Shown here: positions 1 to 6,900 of the stretch, piece by piece
Numbering within the stretch: the first letter of the stretch is position 1
How the letters are laid out: each line of letters begins with the position of its first letter
Origin: Baffinella frigidus
Lineage: Eukaryota > Cryptophyceae > Cryptomonadales > Baffinellaceae
Direction: 5' to 3'
NCBI GenBank assembly: GCA_026770585.1
Contig: MU647174.1
Span: 18,712-30,374 of the forward strand
Length of the DNA: 11,663 nucleotides
Notes under the pieces: generated by a model
Databases searched by the model: none
Told to the model about the DNA's origin: nothing
Seen by the model: only the letters and a program-made list of their open reading frames with translations
Made by a program: the position numbers and the translations under genes

Positions 1-56
1 CCCAGGAAAGGCCTGGGATGAGGATATGCCTCAGGATTGACAGGCCCGCTTCGGGA
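1..56. repeat. Partial copy of foldback family J terminus
   Basis: The first bases (CCCAGGAAAGGCCTGGGAT) match the inverted terminal repeat of the larger J element at 1634-1971, whose ends read CCTCAGGAAAAGCCTGGGAT and, reversed, CCTCGGGAAAGGCCTGGGAT. A degenerate AGGCCCGCTTCGGGA unit like the internal 20-bp repeat of J follows. The rest of the element lies outside the window or is lost. Confidence 0.5.
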
Positions 57-60
57 TCTC

Positions 61-241
61 ACATGTTCATAGGGCAACGTCCTGGAAACCGGATAGTTAA
101 GCCTAGGGGTATTGCCTACGGTAGGCCGTAGGGGCTAGGGGGGGTTCTATGAAACTCTAGGTCCTAGAAACCCTACGGCCTACAGTAGGCAACACCGTAC
201 ACGTAACTACCCGGTTTGCAGGACGTTACCCTATGAATGTG
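61..241. mobile_element. Foldback element, family A (copy 1)
   Basis: Imperfect inverted repeat of about 180 bp. The left arm starts TTCATAGGGCAACGTCCTGG and the right arm ends CAGGACGTTACCCTATGAA; the arms continue through TAGTTA, TTGCCTAC and TAGGCCGTAGGG towards the centre. There is no coding capacity, so it looks like a non-autonomous MITE or foldback element. A second copy with the same outer ends lies at 10934-11112. Confidence 0.75.
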
Positions 242-759
242 TGCTTACATTTAGGCCGTGCTAAAACACAGCCTCCCCGTAAGGAAGAGAACGCAGGAGT
301 ACCTCGAATACATGTAGGAGGTGGAGTCAGAATCCATCCGGAAAATGCTCGTATGAGCGGCCGACACGGGGTACAGTAAGTGGCACAATGAGTCGAGAAT
401 GTGCGGCGCTGACGCTGGTTGTGTGGCAATAAATTATCAATCTCTCTCGAATACTTCTGTACAAGAACCCGCCGCCGCCCCACGAGGACCACCGTAAGGG
501 CCTCACGACACTGCCAGGGCGGAGTTTTTAGTCGAGCTTTGCTGCCATTTTAACGGCAACGCCCGCCCGCGGCCCGCCCTACCCGGGTGTTGGCGGCCGC
601 TAGAACCATGACTCCTTCACACCGATGTGACGGGCGTGAGCTCCCCTACCGGATCCCGACGTGACAAGTTTCATAATAAAAAACGGCGAGGTACAGACCG
701 AGCCCCAACTTTCCGTGAATTCACGGATTTCAAAGTGAATTCACGGATTGAGACATAGC
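242..759. other. Gene-free stretch with little recognisable content
   Basis: An open frame on the minus strand (226-492) exists but has mixed composition, no family resemblance and overlaps the end of the foldback element, so I do not call it a gene. A GC-rich patch at 560-600 is not obviously coding. A perfect palindrome CCGTGAATTCACGG lies at 713-726, and its core GTGAATTCAC is repeated at 735-744. Confidence 0.5.
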
Positions 760-827
760 CACTAGGCATAGGCCTACCGTAGGTTTTCAGGGGGGGGGCG
801 CTTTCTTGCGAGCAAGATACCTCTGTA
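760..827. mobile_element. Right half of a degraded family C foldback element
   Basis: The core TAGGCATAGGCCTACCGTAG, a G run and then CGCTTTCTTGCGAGCAAGAT and ACCTCTGTA match the right arm of the intact C elements (CGGTTTCTTATGAGCGAGGT then ACCCCTGTA). No matching left arm is present, so the element is truncated. Confidence 0.6.
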
Positions 828-881
828 GTCGAGATGCCACTCTCTAGAGAGACCTTTATTACTGCCAACACGCCCGCCATG
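828..881. repeat. Direct repeat flanking C elements (copy 1)
   Basis: GTCGAGATGCCACTCTCTAG and the following AGAGACC..ATTACT..CAACACG sequence recur at 1071-1128 with few changes; the last part (ATTACTACCAACACGGCCGC) recurs at 4031-4050. CTCTCTAGAGAG within it is a perfect palindrome. The repeat follows the right end of a C element, so element and flank were duplicated together. Confidence 0.7.
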
Positions 882-1007
882 TACAGGGGTACCTCGCTCA
901 TAAGAAAGCGCGCCCCCCCCTAGGACCACCATACGGTCCTAGGCATAGGCCTACCGTAGGGTCCTGGGGGGGGGGGGTCGGTTTCTTATGAGCGAGGTAC
1001 CCCTGTA
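882..1007. mobile_element. Foldback element, family C (copy 1)
   Basis: 126-bp inverted repeat with near-perfect arms: left TACAGGGGTACCTCGCTCAT then AAGAAA, right TTTCTT then ATGAGCGAGGTACCCCTGTA. C and G runs follow inside each arm, and the centre carries CCTAGGACC and GGCCTACCGTAGGG. The outermost TA on each side is compatible with a TA target duplication (Tc1/mariner or Stowaway type), which I infer from the ends only. No protein is encoded. Confidence 0.85.
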
Positions 1008-1038
1008 GGTGGGGACTAGAAGAATCCCCTGTAGCATC

Positions 1039-1078
1039 TCGACTACAAGAATCCAGTGTAGCGGATTCGTGTAGTCGA
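1039..1078. repeat. Short hairpin
   Basis: TCGACTACAAGAATCC (1039-1054) pairs with GGATTCGTGTAGTCGA (1063-1078) with one mismatch around an 8-nt loop. It directly precedes the second copy of the C-flank repeat. Confidence 0.7.
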
Positions 1079-1128
1079 AATGCCACTCTCTAGAGAGACC
1101 TTGATTACTACCAACACGGCCGCCACGT
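1071..1128. repeat. Direct repeat flanking C elements (copy 2)
   Basis: Copy of 828-881, reading GTCGAAATGCCACTCTCTAG and onward to CCAACACGGCCGCCACGTA. As before it lies shortly upstream of a C element, which supports tandem duplication of a unit containing the element and its flank. Confidence 0.7.
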
Positions 1129-1146
1129 ACGCACCCCCACCTTCTC

Positions 1147-1267
1147 TACAGGGGTACCTCGCTCATAAGAAACCGCTCCCCCCTATGACCCGACAGTAGG
1201 CCTATGCCTAGGGCCCTACGGTGGTCCTAGGGGGGGGGCGGTTTCTTATGAGCGAGGTACCCCTGTA
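1147..1267. mobile_element. Foldback element, family C (copy 2)
   Basis: 121-bp inverted repeat with the same termini as the copy at 882-1007 (TACAGGGGTACC ... GGTACCCCTGTA) and a centre with CAGTAGGCCTATGCCTAGGG. The sequence just beyond its right end (CCACA...CAACCCTCGACCTT) recurs at 3719-3742, behind another C element. Confidence 0.85.
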
Positions 1268-1359
1268 CCACAAACCTTGACCTATTCTTCCACAACCCTC
1301 GACCTTCTACCTACTATGTACAGGGAGCTACTCGTCCCAACGCAACCTTCCAGACGCTT

Positions 1360-1501
1360 CCGCCAGCCCTCCCAAGTGGCTCAAATAGTGCCCTGGAAGG
1401 TCTTCGAATGTACCTTGCATCGGGGTCGGATCCGACCCCGATGTCAAGGTAAATCAAAAATGTTCCAGGGCACTATTTGAGCCACCTCCAAGGGCTAGTG
1501 G
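1360..1501. mobile_element. Foldback element, family D (copy 1)
   Basis: 142-bp inverted repeat. The left arm has CCGCCAGCCC, then GTGGCTCAAATAGTGCCCTG; the right arm has CAGGGCACTATTTGAGCCAC, then GGGCTAGTGG. The centre is a perfect CATCGGGGTCGGATCCGACCCCGATG palindrome (26 nt; outer bases CATCGG and CCGATG). It abuts the left end of a C element, whose first bases (TACA) seem to be replaced. A related copy lies at 7691-7867. Confidence 0.85.
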
Positions 1502-1616
1502 GGTACCTCGCTCATAAGAAACGCTCACCCCCCTAGGAACCCCATAGGGCCCTACGCATAGTCCTACTGTAGGGTCTTAGGAGGGGGCAGTTTCTTATGA
1601 GCGAGGTACCCCTGTA
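1502..1616. mobile_element. Foldback element, family C (copy 3), left end cut by D
   Basis: GGTACCTCGCTCATAAGAAA at the left and TTTCTTATGAGCGAGGTACC then CCTGTA at the right identify a C element. The expected outer TACAG of the left terminus is missing where the D element ends, so D probably inserted into or recombined with it. The core CCTACTGTAGGG is present. Confidence 0.75.
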
Positions 1617-1633
1617 GTGGTTTGCGAGACACC

Positions 1634-1971
1634 CCTCAGGAAAAGCCTGGGATAGGCTCGCCGCGGGCCTATGTATCCCGAGGCGGGCCTCTTAGTCCCG
1701 AGGAGGGCCTTTTTATCCCGAGGCGGGCCTATTCGTCCCGAGGTGGGCCTATTCATCCCGAGGTGGGCCTATCCCTTAAGTGGCCAGTAGGCGCATACGC
1801 CCTACCGTAGGGCCCCAGGACCTGCCTAGGACCTCTTGGCCCTCAAATTTGTCGGCATGGCCACTTAAGAGATAAGTCCCGAGGTGGGCCTACTAGTCCC
1901 GAGGAGGGCCTATTAATCCCGAAGCGAGCCTATTTGTCCCGAGGCGGGCCCATCCCAGGCCTTTCCCGAGG
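1634..1971. mobile_element. Large foldback element J with internal 20-bp tandem repeat
   Basis: The outer inverted repeats are CCTCAGGAAAAGCCTGGGAT (left) and ATCCCAGGCCTTTCCCGAGG (right). Inside is a tandem array of a 20-bp unit, consensus TCCCGAGGCGGGCCTATTAG, with five units at about 1675-1771 and about four at 1878-1952. A smaller foldback (H1) interrupts the array. TCCCGAGG..GGGCCT is itself partly self-complementary. The open frame across it is only a repeat translation. Confidence 0.75.
1772..1872. mobile_element. Foldback element, family H (copy 1), nested in J
   Basis: The ends TCCCTTAAGTGGCC and GGCCACTTAAGAGA are flanked on both sides by TA (1770-1771 and 1873-1874), so a TA target duplication fits. 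It interrupts the 20-bp array of J, which dates it as younger than the array. The core again holds GCCCTACCGTAGGGC and CCTAGGACC. Confidence 0.75.
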
Positions 1972-1982
1972 CAGCCCTACTG

Positions 1983-2084
1983 CACAGCGGGCTGCGACCA
2001 GACTGGAGGCAGATGTGCAGAGGAGCCACACTAGCCCTTCGTAGCCCGCTGTGTGGCTCCTCTGCACATCTGCCTCCAGTCTGG
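1983..2084. repeat. Perfect 34-bp-arm hairpin (element K)
   Basis: The arm at 1998-2031 (CCAGACTGGAGGCAGATGTG and onward to GCCACAC) is perfectly complementary to 2051-2084 around a 19-nt loop. The loop carries AGCCCGCTGTG (2043-2053), which can alternatively pair with CACAGCGGGCT at 1983-1993, giving two exclusive foldings. The perfect arms suggest a recent origin or active homogenisation. Confidence 0.85.
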
Positions 2085-2108
2085 GATTGTCGGACAAGAA
2101 ATGCCCGA

Positions 2109-2222
2109 CTTTCCGTTACCTTGTGTGAAGGAACCCCCCTATGTCCCTACGGGTTGCCTACCGTAGGGTCCTGGGTCTTATCGCTGAGGGGTTATTCAAA
2201 CTCCCTTCGAGGTCCGCTGTGT
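2109..2222. repeat. Dispersed repeat L (copy 1)
   Basis: About 114 bp shared with 6880-6988: CTTTCCGTTACCTT, GGAACCCCC, CTACGG, TTGCCTACCGT, GGGTCCT, GGTCTTA, CCCTTCGA and GTCCGCTGTG appear in the same order in both. It carries the GCCTACCGTAGGG core common to several foldback families. Confidence 0.75.
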
Positions 2223-2587
2223 GGTCGGCTAGTCTGTTCTGAGGAGCTCCATAAGCTCGCGCCAGTCCTCAAAAACCTGCGGTAGGCCACGCCATGTCAC
2301 ATGTGGGAATTCGCCTAAAGTTAATTCTGGAGATTTGGGGGAGGATCACGCCAAAAGTGAATCCCACCCACCGCTACAACGTGGGGTTTGTACCAAGAAA
2401 CCAATTTTAAGCGAAACGTCGCGTTCTACAATTCCCACTTGGGATCTGGCGTGGGGCAGCGCTGGGTGTGAGGGCATAGTCCAGCTGAGTAAAGTCTTGG
2501 TACAAAATTTGGAGGATCGAAACGGTCGAGAAAAAACGGGGAGAGTCTAGGACGGGCCCGCCTCGGGTAAGCGTCGCTGTGAAGTCA
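2223..2587. other. Gene-free stretch
   Basis: No exon or known element recognised. Short inverted pieces are TTTGTACCAAG (2387-2397) with CTTGGTACAAA (2497-2507), and GTGGGAATT with AATTCCCAC, which hint at one more decayed foldback. Confidence 0.4.
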
Positions 2588-2677
2588 TCTCTTTCTCTCT
2601 CTCTCTCTCTCTCTGTCTCTCGCTCTCTTTCTGTCTCTCTGTCTCTGTCTCTGTCTCTGTCTCTGTCTCTCTCTCTG

Positions 2678-2712
<35 letters not shown>

Positions 2713-2752
2713 CGCTCGCTCGCTGCCTCTCTGTCGCTCTGTCTCTCTCACT
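2588..2752. repeat. CT-rich microsatellite
   Basis: About 160 bp of (CT)n with regular CTGTCT and CTCGCTCG variants. Both the long Ser/Leu-rich frames and the Arg/Glu-rich minus-strand frames across it are artefacts of the dinucleotide repeat. Confidence 0.95.
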
Positions 2753-2786
2753 CCATCGGAGCGCTACGCGCCGTCTGACAGTCGAC

Positions 2787-2936
2787 CTTATCCGGGGAAA
2801 CCTATTTTTTTCATTTGACGGCAACGAAAATTACTACACAATTCGTTCTTATTAGTAATATTAAAGCATCTGTGTAGTAATTTTCACTGCCATCAAATAA
2901 AAGAAAAATAGGTTTCCACGGATAAGACCCGAGTGA
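2787..2936. mobile_element. AT-rich foldback element, family E (copy 1)
   Basis: 150-bp inverted repeat. The left end is CTTATCCGGGGAAACCTATT, the right end AATAGGTTTCCACGGATAAG. Inner arms are AAAATTACTACACA and TGTGTAGTAATTTT around an AT-rich centre (TTAGTAATATTAAAGCAT). TA adjoins TCCG/CGGA on both sides. Further copies lie at 4404-4543 and 8070-8209. Confidence 0.85.
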
Positions 2937-2960
2937 GACACAGCGTTTCTCAAGTCAGAC

Positions 2961-3174
2961 CTCCTCCATCTCGTCGGAAGGCCCACACGAGGCTAACCAG
3001 GCGAAAAGAATAAAACCCGGGGGCTGTACAAGTAGGGCCTATCCATGCGTGATTTATAACCGACCGACCGCTGAGCGGTCGGTAACGTGATCATTTCCCT
3101 ACAAAACTTTTAAAGTCCCTTTTATTCTGTTCGCCTGGGTAGCCTCGTGTGGGGAAGGCAGCCGCAGCGGTTGG
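2961..3174 (-). pseudogene. Degenerate 3' fragment of exon G, split by a foldback element
   Basis: If 2983-3152 and one target duplication are removed, the plus strand reads CCTCCTCCATCTCGTC directly followed by GGAAGGCAGCCGCAG. That aligns without gaps to the end of exon G at 3861-3890, with a few substitutions. The minus-strand donor position (GAGGAG then GT) is kept at 2961/2960. It is one of several partial exon copies scattered along this locus and is not expected to encode protein. Confidence 0.65.
2983..3152. mobile_element. 170-bp foldback element with 7-bp target duplication
   Basis: The termini CCACACGAGGCT and AGCCTCGTGTGG are perfect inverted repeats. They are flanked directly by GGAAGGC on both sides (2976-2982 and 3153-3159), a clean 7-bp target duplication. 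The arms continue with CAGGCGAA and AGAATAAAA. The centre is a perfect stem, ACCGACCGCT and AGCGGTCGGT (3063-3083). The host sequence is a copy of exon G's end. The inner ACCCGGGGGCTGTACAAGT recurs, reversed, at 8018-8037 and 8378-8397. Confidence 0.85.
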
Positions 3175-3298
3175 GAATAACCCGTATTCGGAATACGGAC
3201 TATTCGGATTACGTGTTATTCGCATCACGGGTTATTTGGGTAACGGGTTATTTTACCGGATTACGGGCTATTCGGGTAACGGGTTATTCGGACGGGCA
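3172..3298. repeat. 16-bp satellite, short array
   Basis: About seven or eight copies of a 16-bp unit of the form GGGTTATTCGGATNAC. This is the unit that makes the long array at 5125-5640. Open frames across it have no gene character. Confidence 0.85.
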
Positions 3299-3391
3299 TC
3301 GGTCGAATCAGCCCCAGTGCTTCAGTCCGGGTTGACCGACTTTCCTTAAGTTGACATGCTCGGTTCGCTGGGACATCGCGGGCCGCACGTA

Positions 3392-3491
3392 TCCCTTAAG
3401 TGGCGGACGGGCGAATATCCGCCTTAACTCGCCCTAGGCAGGTCCTAGGGCCCTACCGTAGGGCGTATGAGCCTACTCGCCACTTAAGGGA
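3392..3491. mobile_element. Foldback element, family H (copy 2) in a palindromic target
   Basis: The ends TCCCTTAAGTGGCG and CGCCACTTAAGGGA are flanked by TA (3390-3391 and 3492-3493). Removing the element and one TA gives CCGCACGTACGTGCGG, a perfect 16-bp palindrome with the insertion at its centre. The core has CCTAGGGCCCTACCGTAGGGC, shared with other families (bases CCTACCGTAGG). Confidence 0.8.
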
Positions 3492-3508
3492 TACGTGCGG
3501 TTTCGCAC

Positions 3509-3548
3509 CTCTTCCATCTCCTCGTGCGTCAGCCGCAGGGGGCTCGCG
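3509..3548 (-). pseudogene. 3' fragment of exon G with donor
   Basis: Close copy of 3861-3900: on the minus strand it reads AGCCCCCTGCGGCTGACGCA, then CGAGGAGATGGAAGAG and a GTGCGA donor. The 5' half of the exon is absent, because the copy ends at GCGC where a degraded C element begins. Confidence 0.75.
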
Positions 3549-3680
3549 CACCCCCCCCTAGGACCACCATAGGGCCCTAACCATAGGCCTACTGTAGGGT
3601 CCTAGGGTTCATCCACGGAAAGTTTGAGGAAACATTTAACGAGGAGGAGGCGCTTTCTTATGGGAAAGGTACCCCTTTAT
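3549..3680. mobile_element. Degraded family C foldback element (copy 4)
   Basis: A C run, CTAGGACCACCATAGGGCCC and TAGGCCTACTGTAGGGTCCT form the core. GGCGCTTTCTTATGGGAAAG then GTACCCCT is the right terminus. The left terminus is missing and about 40 bp of unrelated sequence (3608-3648) interrupts the right arm. Downstream CCCAACCCTCGACCTT matches the flank of the C element at 1147-1267. Confidence 0.65.
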
Positions 3681-3682
3681 GC

Positions 3683-3818
3683 TGCACCCCCACGGTGGGG
3701 GTGCATTCCCCTTTACTACCACACGTTCCCAACCCTCGACCTTGTTCCTACTGTGTGCAGCCACCCACCCACCAACGCGGTGGTGGGTTGGTGGGTAAAC
3801 AGCCCAAACTGTTTGGGC
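3683..3818. repeat. Cluster of small hairpins
   Basis: Three hairpins. TGCACCCCCAC (3683-3693) pairs with GTGGGGGTGCA (3695-3705). ACCCACCCACCAAC pairs with GTGGTGGGTTGGTGGGT, imperfectly, at 3763-3796. GCCCAAAC pairs with GTTTGGGC at 3802-3818. The short gene-less frames here read through these palindromes. Confidence 0.75.
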
Positions 3819-3860
3819 CCAAACAGACTGAGCCAGAGCTGGGGTGTAGCAGGTCCGCAC

Positions 3861-3941
3861 CTCCTCCATCTCCTCATGCGTCAGCCGCAGGGGGCTGGCG
3901 CCCGAAAACCCGCCCTCCCGTGCTTCTCTTGCCGATGCTTG
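3861..3941 (-). CDS. Exon G of the minus-strand gene
   Basis: The acceptor is GCTGCGCAG at 3944-3942 and the donor GAG|GTGCGG after 3861. The 27 codons translate to QASAREAREGG, FSGASPLRLT and HEEMEE. The composition is G/C-ending, unlike the surrounding repeats. Three partial copies lie nearby: two 3' ends (2961-3174 and 3509-3548) and one 5' end with a stop codon (4094-4138). The acceptor is 2.2 kb from exon F, and the piece could belong to another transcript; the shared phase 0 is the link. Confidence 0.55.
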
Positions 3942-6900
3942 CTGCGCAGCGCGGGGAAAGGGATACACGGTCAATATCCTTTCAACAAGTTACGAGCCTT
4001 TCCGACCCCCGCGTTTAAAAATGAAGAGTTTTATTACTACCAACACGGCCGCCATGTATGACGTTCAGGGGGTAAGGTTTAGGGTTTAGGGTTCGCGCCC
4101 GAAACCCCGCCCTCCCGTGCTTCTCACGCCGACGCTTGCTGCGTGCGGGGAAAGAGTTCAACCTCGAACCTCTCCGACCCCCACGCTTAGAGTTCAGGGT
4201 TTAGGAGGGTTTAGGATCCCCTCGAGTCCTCCCGTGCAGACGCTTCGGGTTTCGAGTTTTGGGTACAGGGTTTCGGGTGAGGCAGCAACGAGCTGACCCA
4301 CCGCACGTGCCTCCGTGGGTATATCCGACGTTTTCAGCCTCGGTCCAACCAAGGTGTTTAGTCACGCGGGGTGAGGTTCACACCCTACATCCTCGCAGGG
4401 TGCTTATCCGGGGAAACCTATTTTTCTTTAGTTTGATAGCAAGGAAAATTACTACACAATTCGTTCTTATTAGTAATATTAAAGCATTAATGTAGTAATT
4501 TTCGTTGCCATCAAACTAAAGAAAAATAGGTTTCCCCGGATAGGTGTAGGGACACCCTCGCATGGCCTGCAGTGCACGGGCAACGCAGTGTGTAGGGTTC
4601 GGGGTTTTGGGATTAGGGTTGGAGTGTGGGTTTCGGGTCCAGGGTGTTAGGTGTGGGTTCGAGTTTTACGGTTGAGGAGGAAAGTGCGAGAAGGGATACA
4701 GGAGAGGGACGATGCAGAGCCACACCAGGAGAGGCTAGAAATGCGACTATTTTAAAAGTTTGAACTTTACAAGTCCTTTACAAGTGGACCGATGTGTAGT
4801 AATTTTCACACAAATAGGGCCGTTTGGTCACGTATCTGGGGGAATTCCCCCAGATACGTGACCAAGCCCGCCCGTGACAAATTTCAACAACCCCGGTACA
4901 AATTTCAACAACCCCACATTTAAAATACTCTCTCTTCCAGCCTCGAGTGGCACCAGGAGAGAAATCAAGGAGACAGAATGCAGGAGATTATGTGCGGAAT
5001 AATAACAGGATGCCTGTTCTGACGTCCTGGGTGCTGGGACCACCTAGCGCCCTAACCCCAAAACCCTGAACCCTAAACATCGCGTGTGACCTCGCGTGGA
5101 CAGGAGAGAAAACGCGGAGAGATAGCGGGGTATTCGAATCACGGGCTATTCGGATCACGGGCGGTTCGAATCACGGGTTACTCGGATTACGGGTTATTCG
5201 GATAACGGGTTATTCGGATAACGGGTTATTCGGATGACGGGTTATTCGGATTACGGGTTACTCGGACGGATTACGGGCGATTCGAATCACGGGTTATTCG
5301 GATAACGGGTTATTCGGATTACGGGTTATTCGGACTACGGGTGATCTGAATCACGGGCTATTCGGAATACGGGTTACTCCGACTAATTACTGGTTATTCC
5401 AATCACCGTCTATTCGGATCACGGGCTATTCGAATCACGGGCTATTCGGATAATGGGTTATTCGGATAACGGGCTATTCGGGTAACGGGTTATTCGCATC
5501 ACGGGTTATTCGGATAACGGGGTTTTCAGATGACGGGTTATTCGGATGACGGGTTGTTCGGAATACGAGTTCTCCGGATAATGGCTCATTCGGATCACAG
5601 GCTATTCGGAATACGGGTTAATCCGAATGATTGCCGTAATGAATTGCAATTAGAGCACCTGGCGCAGGGAGCGGGCGAGGAAGCGGAAAACGCGGAGAGA
5701 AATCGCGGAGAGATAGCGGGTTATTCGGATAACGGGTTATTCGGGTAACTGGTTATTCGCATCACCAAGTGTACAACGCATACTAAGATTATTCGGATGA
5801 CGGGTTATTCGGGTAACGGGTTATTCGGGTAACGGGTTATTCGGACGGGCACCTGGCGCAGGGAGCGGGCGAGGAAGCAGAAAACGCGGAGAGAAATCGC
5901 GGAGAGATAGCGGGTTATTCGGGTAGAGCGCTGTGCCGAGAAGTTGGCCACCGGAAAACGAGAAAATGGGAAAATTGGAGCCATTTTGTCCACTTTTGAG
6001 AAATTGGTGGTACTAAATTTCTCAAAAGTTAACAAAATGGCTCCAATTTCTCGATTTTCCATTATTTCCCGTGGCCAACTTCTCGGCACAGCGCTCTAAC
6101 GGGTTATTCGGGTCACGGGTTATTCGGGCGGGCACCTGGCGCAGGGAGCGGGCGAGGAAGCGGTCCCTCGCGTCGCCTGGAAACGCCACGAACGACACGG
6201 GAATCTGCAGGATCAAGGGCCAAGGGTTCAGGATCTTGGGTTTCGGGTGTCGGGTTCAGAGGTTTCAAGTTCGGGATTCCTGGGTTAAGGGAAACGCTAC
6301 GCACGACACGGGAATCTGCAAATGGGAGGGCCGCAGATCTCAGTGATCTGATCCACGAAGACACGGGAATCTGCGCGAGGGGGCGACGCTGATTCATTCG
6401 CGGTGGGTATTTGATTAAAATAATGTCCGCCTTGAGGGAATTGGAGCCATCGGCCTAATTCCTGAAGGACAAGATCAAGGGTCAAGGGTTCAGGATCTTG
6501 GGTTTCGGGTGTCGGGTTCAGAGGTTTCAAGTTAGGGATTCCTGGGTTAAGGGAAACGCTACGCACGACACGGGAATCTGTAGGGTTTCGGGTCCAGAGG
6601 TTAAGGGTGTAGGATTTAGGGATTTCCGGGTTAAGAGAATCTGCGAAAGGGAGGATCTCAGTGATATGTGAGAGGAGCGAGACCCGTCCAGGGTCAAGGG
6701 TTCAGGTTTTCGGGTTGCGGGTTTCGGGTTCAGAGGTTTGGGGTTTAGGATTTAGGGATTCCTGGGTTAAGGGAAACGCTACGAACGACACGGGAATCTG
6801 CGAAAGAGAGGGCTGCTGATCTCAGTGATCTGATCCACACAGCGAGCTTCGAAGGAATTTTCGGCCCAAATCCGGCCACCTTTCCGTTACCTTATCCGTA

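Larger units (their letters stand above)
6205..6860. repeat. Intron block with repeated exon F acceptors and telomere-like repeats
   Basis: A unit made of AAGGGAAACGCTACGCACGA, CACGGGAATCTGC, GGATCTCAGTGATCTGATCC and a run such as GGGTTCAGGATCTTGGGTTT recurs three to four times. Long stretches (6216-6310 and 6476-6580) are almost identical. On the minus strand each copy presents a CAG acceptor followed by ATTCCCGTGTCGTTCGT, so the intron contains several competing acceptors. Confidence 0.75.

Noticed and set aside
226-492. 88-codon minus-strand frame with several cysteines
   Set aside because: No codon bias, no recognisable motif, and its start lies in the right arm of a foldback element.
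882-1616. Rho-independent terminators or bacterial hairpins
   Set aside because: The hairpins are 120-bp repeat elements in a eukaryotic intron-rich context, with no link to gene ends.
2579-2824. Long open frames rich in Ser/Leu (plus) and Arg/Glu (minus)
   Set aside because: They are translations of the CT microsatellite and the adjoining foldback and have no start context or homology.
4036-4060. A translation start with Kozak-like GCCGCCATG
   Set aside because: The same sequence is part of a dispersed repeat next to C elements (828-881, 1071-1128), and no gene-like frame follows.
5125-5640. A CRISPR array
   Set aside because: The period is 16 bp with no distinct spacers, in a eukaryotic intron; it is a simple satellite.
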